Assembly (NCBI GenBank): GCA_049323615.1
Contig: JBMOPD010000093.1
Span: forward strand, 1-24,676
Length of the DNA stretch: 24,676 nt
Origin: JBMOPD01 sp049323615
GTDB taxonomy: Bacteria; Bacillota; Desulfotomaculia; Desulfotomaculales; Desulfocucumaceae
Direction: 5' to 3'
In this document: positions 8,266 to 15,795 of the stretch, in pieces
Layout: each line of letters starts with the position of its first letter
Position numbering within the stretch: position 1 is the first letter of the stretch
The notes under the pieces: model-generated
The model's database searches: none
The model's input: the letters and a program-made list of their open reading frames with translations, nothing else
Told to the model about the DNA's origin: nothing
Translations under genes and position numbers: made by a program

Positions 8266-8501
8266 CCCGATTCCTCCTTTTCTAAAATAGCTGGTTTTTA
8301 ACACCCTCAATTTTCTGAAACGGGTCCCCTTTGATAATCTTTTAAATTTTCAGAACCATTGTTGCAAAGTTACATCACTTTCCGGAGGGTGAAAAAAGCG
8401 ACACCCCCGAGACCACTGACATCCTGCAGTTTAACCTACCGCATTCCACACCTCCCGCAGCATTGTCGTGCTCTGAAAATGAACACTCAATTCTTTTGCG
8501 T
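8266..8501 (-). other. Long untranslated leader of the TAXI-TRAP unit
   Basis: About 225 bases separate the predicted sigma54 start site from the GTG at 8265. I see no gene here. The segment has AT-rich stretches near 8320-8350 and a single TGC-N6-ACA sequence at 8363-8374 that weakly resembles the activator sites. No terminator or known riboswitch pattern was recognised. Confidence 0.4.
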
Positions 8502-8517
8502 AGCAATTAAGATGCCA
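8502..8517 (-). promoter_or_regulatory. Sigma54 (-24/-12) promoter of the TAXI-TRAP-CoA transferase unit
   Basis: On the minus strand the sequence reads TGGCAT-CTTAA-TTGCT. GG and GC are separated by exactly 10 bases, as sigma54 requires, and the match to TGGCAC-N5-TTGCW has one difference. It is the only site with this spacing found between 8266 and 8520. Two palindromes lie 64-100 bases upstream and two sigma54 activator genes are adjacent. Confidence 0.8.
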
Positions 8518-8580
8518 GAGAAACATTGACCGAACAATCTCCATTTGCCAAGGTTCATCCCAACGACACCTTCTCAACCT

Positions 8581-8618
8581 TACTGCACAATTGCAATATT
8601 TACTGCTGTTCTGCAGTA
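8581..8618. promoter_or_regulatory. Tandem upstream activator palindromes
   Basis: TACTGC-N6-GCAGTA (8601-8618) is a perfect inverted repeat and TACTGC-N6-GCAATA (8581-8598) is a near copy whose start is 20 bases away, about two helical turns. Both contain the core TGC-N6-GCA also found upstream of the second sigma54 promoter. They lie roughly 100-120 bases upstream of the expected start site, a normal distance for an enhancer-binding protein. Confidence 0.7.
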
Positions 8619-8798
8619 TGGCTTTGTTCTGCTTTAGTCACTGGGGAATTTACTTCTTATCCACAACCTAATTTAATACACCAGGAAACTATATAACGCT
8701 TTACGGTAAATCGCTCGTTTGGGGGCTTCTCCTTTACTGATACAAAAGACAATGACATACTATAAAAAAGAAAACAGACCTTAAGAAATGCCCTAAAC

Positions 8799-8875
8799 CA
8801 TTCTGACTTCTGAATTCTGGATTCTGGATTCCCGCCGCTGGAACAGCGGGCGCCGCCCGCAGGGCGGTTTTTTTA
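8799..8875 (+). repeat. Dispersed double-hairpin repeat, copy C
   Basis: Same design as the copies at 53-126 and 1487-1560: an arm of TGAATTCTGGATTCTGGATTC type, hairpin CCGCTG-GAA-CAGCGG, second hairpin GCCGCCC/GGGCGG, then seven Ts. As a terminator it faces the plus strand, opposite to the flanking activator gene. It directly abuts the stop codon (8873-8875) that the activator would use if its frameshift were repaired. Confidence 0.85.
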
Positions 8876-8931
8876 AGCTTCCCCGGTTCCCGGCAGAGAA
8901 CTTTCCCGTTTCTCATCCGGCGGTTTTCCTT

Positions 8932-10350
8932 TCAACTGGTTCTTTTTTCTGATGATGGTGGACGGGTCACCTTCAATACCTCAGCCGCCTTGTAAGAACT
9001 GCCGAAGACGGCCAGGGCTTTTTCAATCAGCTGGCGTTCCACCTCGGCAACCGCCTCTTTGAGAGGCATAAGGTTGTGCACCATAACCCTGGCAGCGGAA
9101 GAACCGGCCGCCTTATGCTGAAAGGTGTCTACATAGCTCAAATCTATTTCCTTTCCCGGCACCACCACGAATAAACGCTCCACCAGGTTTTCCAGCTCGC
9201 GCACATTGCCCGGCCAGTGATAGCCCAGGAAGCGCTTTAACACTTCGGCCGTGAAAACCTTGTTGGTGCCGTATTTTTCCTGCAGCCGCTGGGAAAAAAG
9301 GGCCACCAGGGGGATAATGTCTTCGGTCCGCTCCCTGAGCGGCGGGATGTTGATAGGCACCACGTTCAGGCGGAAAAACAGGTCGCCGCGGAATCTTCCC
9401 CTTTCCACCTCATCGGCAATATTCTTATTGGTGGCGGTGATTACGCGCACATCGATGCGCCGCGGTTTAGTCTCTCCCACCCTGGTAATCTCCGGCTCCT
9501 GAAGCACCCGCAGCAGTTTGGCCTGCAGGCTCAGGGGCAGCTCGACGATCTCGTCCAGCAGTATGCTTCCCCTGTGGGCCAATTCAAAAAGACCGGGCTT
9601 CCCTTCCCGGGTGGCGCCGGTAAAAGCGCCGGGCGCGTAGCCAAAAAGCTCTGTTTCCAGCAGCGTTTCCGGGATAGCGGCGCAGTTCACCTTGATGAAC
9701 GGCTTGTCCCTGCGCGGGCTGTTGTCGTGAATAAACCGGGCCACCACCTCCTTGCCCACCCCGGACTCGCCCAGCAGCAGGACAGTGGTGTGGAACTGGG
9801 CCACCCGGGCGGCCAGTTCCACCACCTGGATCATGGCCGGAGACTTGGCCACCAGCTTATTGCCGTTGCCGCGCACCCGCTGGATGTTCAGCTCGGCGGC
9901 AAAGTGCTGGGCCAGGGCGCGCTGGTACTGGACTTCGTGGCGCAGGCGGTTAAGTTCGTTAAAGTCCCGCACGCTGACCACCACCCGGAACACTTCACCC
10001 CGTTCGTTTAGTATGGGCCGCCCGGTAACCAGCAGGGTATTGCCCGAAACCCCCTTTCTTTCGGTGGTAAAAGGCTTTTTGTGGTAAATGGCCTCCAGGG
10101 ACACCGACCGCTCAAACAGGCCCTCGGCGATCAGCTGGTGCATGGACTTGCCAATCAGGCGGTCGGCAGTATAGCCGGTAATCTGCTCGTAGGCCTTGTT
10201 GACGCGCAGCACCACCCCCTCACCGTCGGTGACGAAAATGCCGTCCGAAGAGCTTTCGATGATGGCCTCCAGTTCCCGGTTCAGGTGCTGAACGGCCTCC
10301 AGTTTGTGGTACAGGGCCTTAAGTTCTTCATTTGTAGAAGCCAATATCAT
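8932..10350 (-). CDS. Sigma54-dependent transcriptional activator (PAS-AAA+), frameshifted in its HTH
   Basis: Enhancer-binding protein that remodels sigma54 holoenzyme. Numbered from the upstream TTG 10365, the order is a PAS sensor (about 30-135), a coiled linker, then the AAA+ domain with Walker A GESGVGKE (199-206), the sigma54-contact loop GAFTGA (246-251), Walker B SILLDE (267-272) and the arginine-finger region. ATG 10350 follows AAAGGGG closely; TTG 10344 has better spacing. The C-terminus starts a Fis-type HTH (SSYKAAEVLKVTR), then ends abruptly as PPSSEKRTS. Shifting by one base between 8960 and 8961 restores TIIRKKNQLKGK, matching STVVRKSNKLG of the paralogue at 10568, and runs on to a stop at 8873. 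The recognition helix is therefore lost, by mutation or sequencing error. Walker B is followed by Val where Gly is usual (DEIVELP). Confidence 0.88.
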   Translation of the reverse strand: MILASTNEELKALYHKLEAVQHLNRELEAIIESSSDGIFVTDGEGVVLRVNKAYEQITGYTADRLIGKSMHQLIAEGLFERSVSLEAIYHKKPFTTERKGVSGNTLLVTGRPILNERGEVFRVVVSVRDFNELNRLRHEVQYQRALAQHFAAELNIQRVRGNGNKLVAKSPAMIQVVELAARVAQFHTTVLLLGESGVGKEVVARFIHDNSPRRDKPFIKVNCAAIPETLLETELFGYAPGAFTGATREGKPGLFELAHRGSILLDEIVELPLSLQAKLLRVLQEPEITRVGETKPRRIDVRVITATNKNIADEVERGRFRGDLFFRLNVVPINIPPLRERTEDIIPLVALFSQRLQEKYGTNKVFTAEVLKRFLGYHWPGNVRELENLVERLFVVVPGKEIDLSYVDTFQHKAAGSSAARVMVHNLMPLKEAVAEVERQLIEKALAVFGSSYKAAEVLKVTRPPSSEKRTS

Positions 10351-10415
10351 TACCCCTTTAATCAATTACTAGGCTAATAATACCAAACATTCCCACAATT
10401 ATTACTTAAATTTTC

Positions 10416-10429
10416 TACGCCACGGCGTA
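10416..10429. promoter_or_regulatory. Palindrome between the divergent activator genes
   Basis: TACGCC-AC-GGCGTA is an inverted repeat with 6-base arms in the 217-base gap between the two divergently transcribed activators. It could be an autoregulatory operator. No sigma54 promoter was found in this gap. The rest of the gap holds a GGAATCGGGGATTGGGG sequence that recurs near 22024. Confidence 0.35.
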
Positions 10430-10567
10430 AACCCCTGCCGCCCGTAACAGGAATCGGGGATTGGGGGAGGTTGTTGGCAAATTAAAGAATAGGCCTGCCG
10501 CAACTTTTCGCGAAGGAATTCAGTAAATTGCGCAGAATCAAAACTTAAGGAAAGGACGGGGGTTCAT

Positions 10568-12673
10568 ATGCTGGTGAAAAAGCTTATGACCGGAACAACC
10601 GCATCCCTTACCGGAGACCGGCCGGCCATTGACGCCTGGCACCTGATGAACAAGCTGAAGGTTACGGGCATCCCCGTACAGGATGAACACGGCAATATCT
10701 CCGGCATGATCACCAAGGACCAGATCCTGGCCGCCGGGCCCGAGGCGGTGCAAAGGCCGGTAAGCGTCGGGGAGATCATGGAGAGGGAAGTGGCGGTGCT
10801 GTCCGAAAATTCCCTGCTGGTTGAAGCGTGGGCCCTGCCCGGAACGGTATTTCCGGTGGTCAACGACAAAAAGCAGATCACCGGCGTGCTGGACAAAAAC
10901 ACCGTGGCCCCGGAGTTATTCAACCGGGCCTGCCTGATGCTGCAGCAGGGGGAAACCATGCTGGACTCGGCCCACAACGGCATCATAGCCATTGACAGGG
11001 ACGGGATTGTAACCATTTTCAACAGCGCGGCCGAAAAAATCACCCGGCGGTCCAAAGCCGAGGCCATAGGCAAACACCTTTCGGAGGTAATCATCCCCCA
11101 GGGACTGCTGGACGTGCTGAAGGAAGGCAGAATCCAAAGGCAGTACAAGTTCGTCGTCAATTATTCCAGCGGCAGCCATACCTACCTGACCAACCGCAGC
11201 CCGATCATCGAAAACGGTGAAATAGTGGGGGCTGTGGGAGTGTTTCAGGATATTTCCGAAATAGAATTCATCTCCGAAGAGCTCAATTCGGTCAAGCAGC
11301 TGAACAACGAGCTGGAATGCATAATCCAGTCATCCTATGACGGGATACTGATCACCGACTGCCGGGGCAATATAATCAAGGCAAACCAGGCCTGTGAAAG
11401 GATCACCGGCCGGCCGGCCCTCGATCTGCAGGGCAAAAACATGCGCGACGTGGCCCGGGAAGGTATTTTTCCCTCCTCCATCATTGAAACGGTGCTGCAG
11501 AAGGGAGAGGCGGTGACCCGGATGGAGGAAACCCCGCCGGGCAACCATCTCCTGATCACGGCCAGCCCGGTGAAAAACGCCGGAGGAGAGATATTCCGGG
11601 TGGTGGTCAACGTCCGGGACCTGACCGAGCTGAACCGGCTGAGGCAGGAACTGGAGCAGAGCAAGGAACTGAGCGAAAGGTACCAGGAAGAGCTTACCCA
11701 GCTGCGCCAGAAACAGTTTAACCAGCAGGGACTGGTCTTCAACTCCCCCAAAATGCAGGAAATGCTTAAAATGACCCTGAGGCTGGCCCAGGTGGACTCC
11801 ACGGTGCTGCTGCTGGGCGAGTCCGGCGTGGGCAAAGAAGTCATCGCCACCATTATTCACTCGCACAGCCAGAGAAAGGACGGCCCCTTTATTGCCGTCA
11901 ACTGCGGCGCCATCCCGGCGGACCTTTTGGAGTCCGAACTCTTCGGCTATGAAAAGGGGGCCTTCACCGGGGCCAACCGCGAGGGGAAAACAGGCATGTT
12001 TGAACTGGCCAATAACGGCACCCTGTTCCTGGACGAAATAGGGGACCTGCCCAGGGACTTCCAGGTAAAGCTGCTCAGGGCCATCCAGGAGCGGGAAATA
12101 ATGCGGGTGGGGGGCTATAAGCCCAGGCCCATCAATGTCCGGATCATAGCCGCCACCAACCGGAACCTGGAAAACCTGGTGCAGGAGGGCAAATTCCGGG
12201 AGGACCTTTATTTCCGCCTCAACGTCGTGCCCCTGCACATACCTCCCCTGAGGGAGCGGAAAGAGGACATCATCCCCCTGGCCTACAACTTTAAGCAAAA
12301 GTTCAGCAAGGCATACAAAATTAAAAAGAATTTTTCCCCGGAGGCGTACGAATCGCTGCTGCAGTACCACTGGCCCGGAAATGTGCGCGAACTGGAAAAC
12401 ATTATTGAAAGGCTGATGGTCACCAGCCCCGACAATACCATAACCGCCGGGGACATATCCCCGTACCTGTTTAAGGATTCCGCCGGATATTCACCGGAAA
12501 TCAGCGTCAAGGGCATACTGCCCCTGAAAGAGGCGGTACAGCAGGTGGAAAAGCAGCTGATCTCAAACGCCCTAAAACAATATGGCAGCACTTACAGGGC
12601 TGCCAGGGCGCTCAAGGTGGACCAGTCCACCGTTGTGCGGAAATCCAATAAATTAGGGATTGGGCAAAGCTGA
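10568..12673 (+). CDS. Sigma54-dependent activator with CBS pair, two PAS domains, AAA+ and HTH
   Basis: A 701-residue enhancer-binding protein. Domains in order: a CBS-pair-like region (about 1-112, with MTGTTASL and TGIPVQDEHGNISGMIT), PAS 1 (about 128-232), PAS 2 (about 250-352), a coiled linker, the AAA+ domain with Walker A GESGVGKE (417-424), GAFTGA (464-469) and Walker B TLFLDE (485-490), and an intact Fis-type HTH at the C-terminus (STYRAARALKVDQSTVVRKSNKL). CBS domains usually bind adenine nucleotides or related ligands, so input from energy or CoA status is plausible. The ATG at 10568 is preceded by AAGGACGGGGG. It is divergent from its paralogue and flanked by the two sigma54-dependent units, so it is the likely functional activator of both. 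A terminator overlaps its stop codon. Confidence 0.92.
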   Translation: MLVKKLMTGTTASLTGDRPAIDAWHLMNKLKVTGIPVQDEHGNISGMITKDQILAAGPEAVQRPVSVGEIMEREVAVLSENSLLVEAWALPGTVFPVVNDKKQITGVLDKNTVAPELFNRACLMLQQGETMLDSAHNGIIAIDRDGIVTIFNSAAEKITRRSKAEAIGKHLSEVIIPQGLLDVLKEGRIQRQYKFVVNYSSGSHTYLTNRSPIIENGEIVGAVGVFQDISEIEFISEELNSVKQLNNELECIIQSSYDGILITDCRGNIIKANQACERITGRPALDLQGKNMRDVAREGIFPSSIIETVLQKGEAVTRMEETPPGNHLLITASPVKNAGGEIFRVVVNVRDLTELNRLRQELEQSKELSERYQEELTQLRQKQFNQQGLVFNSPKMQEMLKMTLRLAQVDSTVLLLGESGVGKEVIATIIHSHSQRKDGPFIAVNCGAIPADLLESELFGYEKGAFTGANREGKTGMFELANNGTLFLDEIGDLPRDFQVKLLRAIQEREIMRVGGYKPRPINVRIIAATNRNLENLVQEGKFREDLYFRLNVVPLHIPPLRERKEDIIPLAYNFKQKFSKAYKIKKNFSPEAYESLLQYHWPGNVRELENIIERLMVTSPDNTITAGDISPYLFKDSAGYSPEISVKGILPLKEAVQQVEKQLISNALKQYGSTYRAARALKVDQSTVVRKSNKLGIGQS

Positions 12674-12697
12674 CAGCTATAGCTGGCAGCTTTTTTT
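12668..12697 (+). terminator. Terminator of the sigma54 activator gene
   Basis: AGCTGACAGCTA and TAGCTGGCAGCT form an 11-pair stem with one mismatch, followed by seven Ts. The stop codon TGA (12671-12673) is inside the left arm, and the T-run abuts the stop codon of the convergent biotin carrier gene. Confidence 0.8.
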
Positions 12698-12905
12698 ATT
12701 CCAGCACCAGGATTGTCGTGTCCGGGTTTACCACATCACCGGGGGAAACCTTTATCTCCTTCACAGCCCCATCCGCCGGGGCGTATATCTTGACAAACAT
12801 CTTCATGGCCTCGATGGTGGCCACCACATCATTTTTCTTCACCGCGTCGCCTACCTTGACGTCCACCGAAACCAGCTTGCCGACCATGGGCGAAGTAACG
12901 TTCAT
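12696..12905 (-). CDS. Biotin carboxyl carrier protein of an acyl-CoA decarboxylase
   Basis: A 69-residue stand-alone biotinyl domain. Biotin would be attached to Lys35 in the canonical EAMKM motif (32-36), with the symmetrical second half APADGAVKEI after it. There is no proline/alanine linker or membrane segment, so it is a free carrier rather than a fused gamma subunit. ATG 12905 follows GAGGTGATCTT. It is 20 bases downstream of the carboxyltransferase gene and must act with it, accepting the carboxyl group removed from the acyl-CoA. The matching membrane carboxybiotin decarboxylase (GcdB/MmdB type) is not in this window, nor is a biotin carboxylase. It ends against the convergent activator terminator. 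Confidence 0.93.
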   Translation of the reverse strand: MNVTSPMVGKLVSVDVKVGDAVKKNDVVATIEAMKMFVKIYAPADGAVKEIKVSPGDVVNPDTTILVLE

Positions 12906-12925
12906 AAGATCACCTCATCCCTTTC

Positions 12926-14470
12926 TTACAAATTGATGTTGGAGTACTTTCTCCAGGGCCTGGCCACAGTCTTGTTCTCCAGCAGGTCCAGGGAGGCGCA
13001 GATTTGCCGCCTTGTTTCGGACGGCATGATCACGTCGTCTATATACCCCCGCTCGGCCGCGCTGTACGGGTTTTCATAGAGGTCGCGGTACTCCTGTATC
13101 CTCTTGGCCCGGACTTCCTGCGGATTCCCGGCGTTCTTTATTTCTTTGGCGAATATAACACTGGCGGCGGTTTCGGCCCCCACTATGGTGACGGTGGCCT
13201 CGGGCCAGGCAAAGACCAGGTCGGCCCCGGTGTCCTTGCAGCACATACCCAGGTAGGCCCCGGCGAAGGACTTGCGTATGATCACTGAAATTTTGGGCAC
13301 CGTGGCGTCGATGTACGCGTAGAGCATCTTGGCGCCGTGCCTTAATATGCCCTTCCACTCCTCGTAGGGCCCGATCATGAAGGCCGGGGTGTCGTGGATG
13401 TTGACCAGCGGGATGTTGAACAGGTCGCAGAACCTGACAAACCTGGCCACCTTGTCGGCGGCGTCACAGTCGATAACCCCGCCCATCCAGTTGGGCTGGC
13501 TGGCCACTACCCCGGTGGTGCGCCCGTTGAACCGGGCAAATCCAACAATGACGTTTTTGGCGAAGTCCTTGGATATTTCAAAGAAATACCCGTTGTCCAC
13601 TATGGGCCTGATTATGTCGTGCATGTCGTAGGGCTCCAGGGTGTGCTCGGGCACCAGCCCGTCCAGCTCGGGCACCATGCGGTTGGGGTCGTCCCCGGTA
13701 TCCAGCCGGGCCGGCTTTTCCCTGTTGTTCTGGGGCAGGAGGCTGAGCAGCTCCTTTGCCCGGTCCAGGCAGTCCTTGTCGTCCTCCACCACCACCTGGG
13801 TGCAGCCGGACTTGACGGCATGGGCCTCTACGCCGCAGAGGGTTTCCAGGTCAATGTCGATGCCCAGCTGGGTCTTCACAAAGGCCGGGCCGGCGATACC
13901 CATGTAGCCCGTTTTCCGGCACTGGAAAACAAAATCCTGCATCACCGGGTGATAGGCCTGCCCGCCCAGGCAGGGCCCCATCAGCAGCGCAATCTGCGGG
14001 ATTATTCCCGAGGCCAGGTTCTGGGACCGGAAAAGCCAGGCGTAGGCCTCCAGGGTGTCAATGCCCTCCTGAAGCCGGGCGCCGCCCGAGTCGTTCATGC
14101 CCACGAAGGGTATGCCCATTTCCTTGGCCATGTCGATGGCCTGGGCGAATTTTTTGCCGTGGTACTCGCCGAAGGTGCCGGCCATGGCGGTGTAGTCCTC
14201 GGCGGCGGCCATGACCATTCTGCCGTTTACCTTGCCGTAGCCCACCACCACCCCTTCCGCCGCTATTTCCTTTTCGGCCATGCCGAAGGCGGTAATGCGG
14301 TGTTTTACAAAGGGGCCGATTTCGGTAAAGGTGCCGGGGTCAAAGAAGTAGTTTATCCTTTCCCGGGCGGTCCACTTGCCGGCCTTCTTCTGGCTGGCCA
14401 CTGCCTTTTCCCCGCCCATCTGCCTGATTTTTTCTTTCCTTTGGGCCAGTTCCTCGTAGATTCTCCTCAT
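12926..14470 (-). CDS. Acyl-CoA decarboxylase/carboxylase carboxyltransferase subunit (glutaconyl- or methylmalonyl-CoA type)
   Basis: Carboxyltransferase that moves the carboxyl group between an acyl-CoA and biotin on the neighbouring carrier protein. The 514 residues resemble methylmalonyl-CoA decarboxylase alpha in length and fold: KWTARERINYFFDPGTF near the N-terminus, the oxyanion loop DSGGARLQEG in the N-terminal half, and RKSFAGAYLGMCCKDTGADLVFAWP in the C-terminal half. A usually conserved VMGPEGAA-like stretch reads IVGAETAA here, and MGPCLGGQAYHP replaces the common GPCAGGAVYSP, so this is a diverged clade and the substrate may differ. Its position beside a glutaryl-type dehydrogenase favours glutaconyl-CoA to crotonyl-CoA. 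ATG 14470 follows GGAGGATCTCAA. It is the second gene of the sigma54-controlled unit 2, after a repeat-filled 106-base gap. Confidence 0.88.
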   Translation of the reverse strand: MRRIYEELAQRKEKIRQMGGEKAVASQKKAGKWTARERINYFFDPGTFTEIGPFVKHRITAFGMAEKEIAAEGVVVGYGKVNGRMVMAAAEDYTAMAGTFGEYHGKKFAQAIDMAKEMGIPFVGMNDSGGARLQEGIDTLEAYAWLFRSQNLASGIIPQIALLMGPCLGGQAYHPVMQDFVFQCRKTGYMGIAGPAFVKTQLGIDIDLETLCGVEAHAVKSGCTQVVVEDDKDCLDRAKELLSLLPQNNREKPARLDTGDDPNRMVPELDGLVPEHTLEPYDMHDIIRPIVDNGYFFEISKDFAKNVIVGFARFNGRTTGVVASQPNWMGGVIDCDAADKVARFVRFCDLFNIPLVNIHDTPAFMIGPYEEWKGILRHGAKMLYAYIDATVPKISVIIRKSFAGAYLGMCCKDTGADLVFAWPEATVTIVGAETAASVIFAKEIKNAGNPQEVRAKRIQEYRDLYENPYSAAERGYIDDVIMPSETRRQICASLDLLENKTVARPWRKYSNINL

Positions 14471-14501
14471 TTGAGATCCTCCAGTATTAAATTTAATTTG
14501 G

Positions 14502-14566
14502 TCACAGAGGTCGCAGAGGACATAGAGAATTAATAAATCTCTCCTCTGTGACCTCTGTGTTTTCTA
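14502..14566. repeat. Inverted pair of CACAGAGG-family repeats
   Basis: A left arm with CACAGAGGTCGCAGAGGA and a right arm with TCCTCTGTGACCTCTGTG are near-perfect inverse copies. Together they can form a long hairpin in the gap between the dehydrogenase and carboxyltransferase genes. Related single arms occur at 1571-1614 and 7199-7226. The hairpin could act as an mRNA processing or attenuation element inside the operon. Confidence 0.75.
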
Positions 14567-14576
14567 TGGCTGAAAA

Positions 14577-15734
14577 TTACCGGTTTGCTTTGCGGTAGCC
14601 CAGGGCGTCGTTGGAAATGATTATTTTCTGGATGTTGCTGGTGCCCTCCACGATCTGGTACGACTTGGCGTCCCGGTAGTACCTGGCCACCGGGTACTCC
14701 TCGGAATAGCCGTAAGAACCGTATATCTTCATGGCGTAGTCGGCGCACTTGTTGGCCGCCTCGGCGGCGGCGTACTTGCCCATGGAGGTCTCCAGGGTAT
14801 TGGGCACTCCCTTGTCCTTGAGGGTGGCCGCCCGGTAGACCAGCAGCCTGGCCCCTTCGGTCTCCACGATCATCTGGGCGATCATGTCCTGAATCATCTG
14901 GAACTTGCCGATGGGCTGGCCGAACTGCTGCCTCTCGTTGGCGTACTGCAGCACCGCGTCAATGCAGGCCTGGGCCACTCCCAGGGCCCCGGCGGCGCAT
15001 CCCAGGCGGGTGTCGTCCAGCTGGCCCATGCATATTTTAAAGCCTTCCCCCTCCCTGCCCAGGAGGTTTCCTTTGGGTATGCGGACGTTTTCAAAAGTCA
15101 TGGCTCCCACCGGTGCGGACCAGGTACCCAGCTTCTCGGTGATGGGCTCCACCGTGACTCCCGGGGACTTGCAGTCCAGCACAAAGGCCGATATGCCCCT
15201 GGCCCCCTGGCCGGGATCGGTGACGGCGTACAGGAGGGCCACATCGGCCACCGGGGCGTTGGATATCCACATTTTGCTCCCGTTCACCACGTAGTAATCC
15301 CCGTCCGGCACCGCCCTGGTCTTCATGGCGGCCACGTCGGACCCGGCGTCGGGCTCGGTGATGGCAAAGGCCCCCATCAAATCAGCGTCGACCAGCCCGG
15401 GGATGTACTTTCTCTTCAGCTCCTCGCTGCCGAACTTCAAAATGGTCCGGGCCGGCCCCAGGGCGTTCATGTTGAAGGGGAGGCGCATGGAGCTGTGCAC
15501 CCTGGCTATTTCTTCGGCAATCAGGGTGATGGCCAGGAATCCCATGTCGTTGCCGCCGTACTCCTCCGGTATCACGCAGCCGAAAAAGCCCAGTTCGCCC
15601 ATCTTTTTCACCAGGTCCCGGCGGAAGCGGTGGGCCTTGTCGTCCTGGTCCACCGTGGGCGCTATTTCCTTTAACGCAAAGTCCCGCGCCACTTTCTTAA
15701 TATCCTGCAACTCCCCGGTCAGCTCAAAATTCAC
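14577..15734 (-). CDS. Acyl-CoA dehydrogenase, probably a non-decarboxylating glutaryl-CoA dehydrogenase
   Basis: FAD-dependent alpha,beta-dehydrogenase of the acyl-CoA dehydrogenase family, 385 residues from GTG 15734, which follows GAGGAGGG. The flavin/substrate loop AFAITEPDAGSDVAAMKTRA and the catalytic base Glu363 in QIVEGTSNIQK are intact. In ARVHSSMRLPF, Arg84 aligns with the Arg of human glutaryl-CoA dehydrogenase (RVDSGYRSAM) that holds the distal carboxylate; monocarboxylic acyl-CoA dehydrogenases have a small residue here. The residue before the catalytic Glu is Val362, where decarboxylating glutaryl-CoA dehydrogenases have Tyr; loss of that Tyr is, as I recall, a mark of the non-decarboxylating enzymes. 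This fits a separate decarboxylase encoded downstream. First gene of unit 2, about 50 bases after a sigma54 start site. Confidence 0.9.
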   Translation of the reverse strand: MNFELTGELQDIKKVARDFALKEIAPTVDQDDKAHRFRRDLVKKMGELGFFGCVIPEEYGGNDMGFLAITLIAEEIARVHSSMRLPFNMNALGPARTILKFGSEELKRKYIPGLVDADLMGAFAITEPDAGSDVAAMKTRAVPDGDYYVVNGSKMWISNAPVADVALLYAVTDPGQGARGISAFVLDCKSPGVTVEPITEKLGTWSAPVGAMTFENVRIPKGNLLGREGEGFKICMGQLDDTRLGCAAGALGVAQACIDAVLQYANERQQFGQPIGKFQMIQDMIAQMIVETEGARLLVYRAATLKDKGVPNTLETSMGKYAAAEAANKCADYAMKIYGSYGYSEEYPVARYYRDAKSYQIVEGTSNIQKIIISNDALGYRKANR

Positions 15735-15795
15735 CGTAATCCCTCCTCTTTTGTTCCCCACTTAATCATTGAAAAAATAACCTCACTATAAGTTT

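Noticed and set aside
7288..8301. 337-codon plus-strand ORF over the TAXI binding protein
   Set aside because: Antisense shadow of the binding-protein gene; product has no recognisable motif and begins without a ribosome binding site.
8734..8916. 60-codon minus-strand ORF behind the frameshifted activator
   Set aside because: It reads partly the lost activator tail in its original frame and partly repeat copy C; it is not an independent gene.
10478..10500. Sigma54 promoter for the activator at 10568
   Set aside because: TTGGCAAATTAAAGAAT has a -24-like GG, but no GC at the required 10-base spacing.
11330..12370. 346-codon minus-strand ORF over the sigma54 activator
   Set aside because: Antisense shadow of the AAA+ domain with compositionally odd product.
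13394..14533. 379-codon plus-strand ORF over the carboxyltransferase
   Set aside because: Antisense shadow; the minus-strand product has conserved carboxyltransferase motifs.
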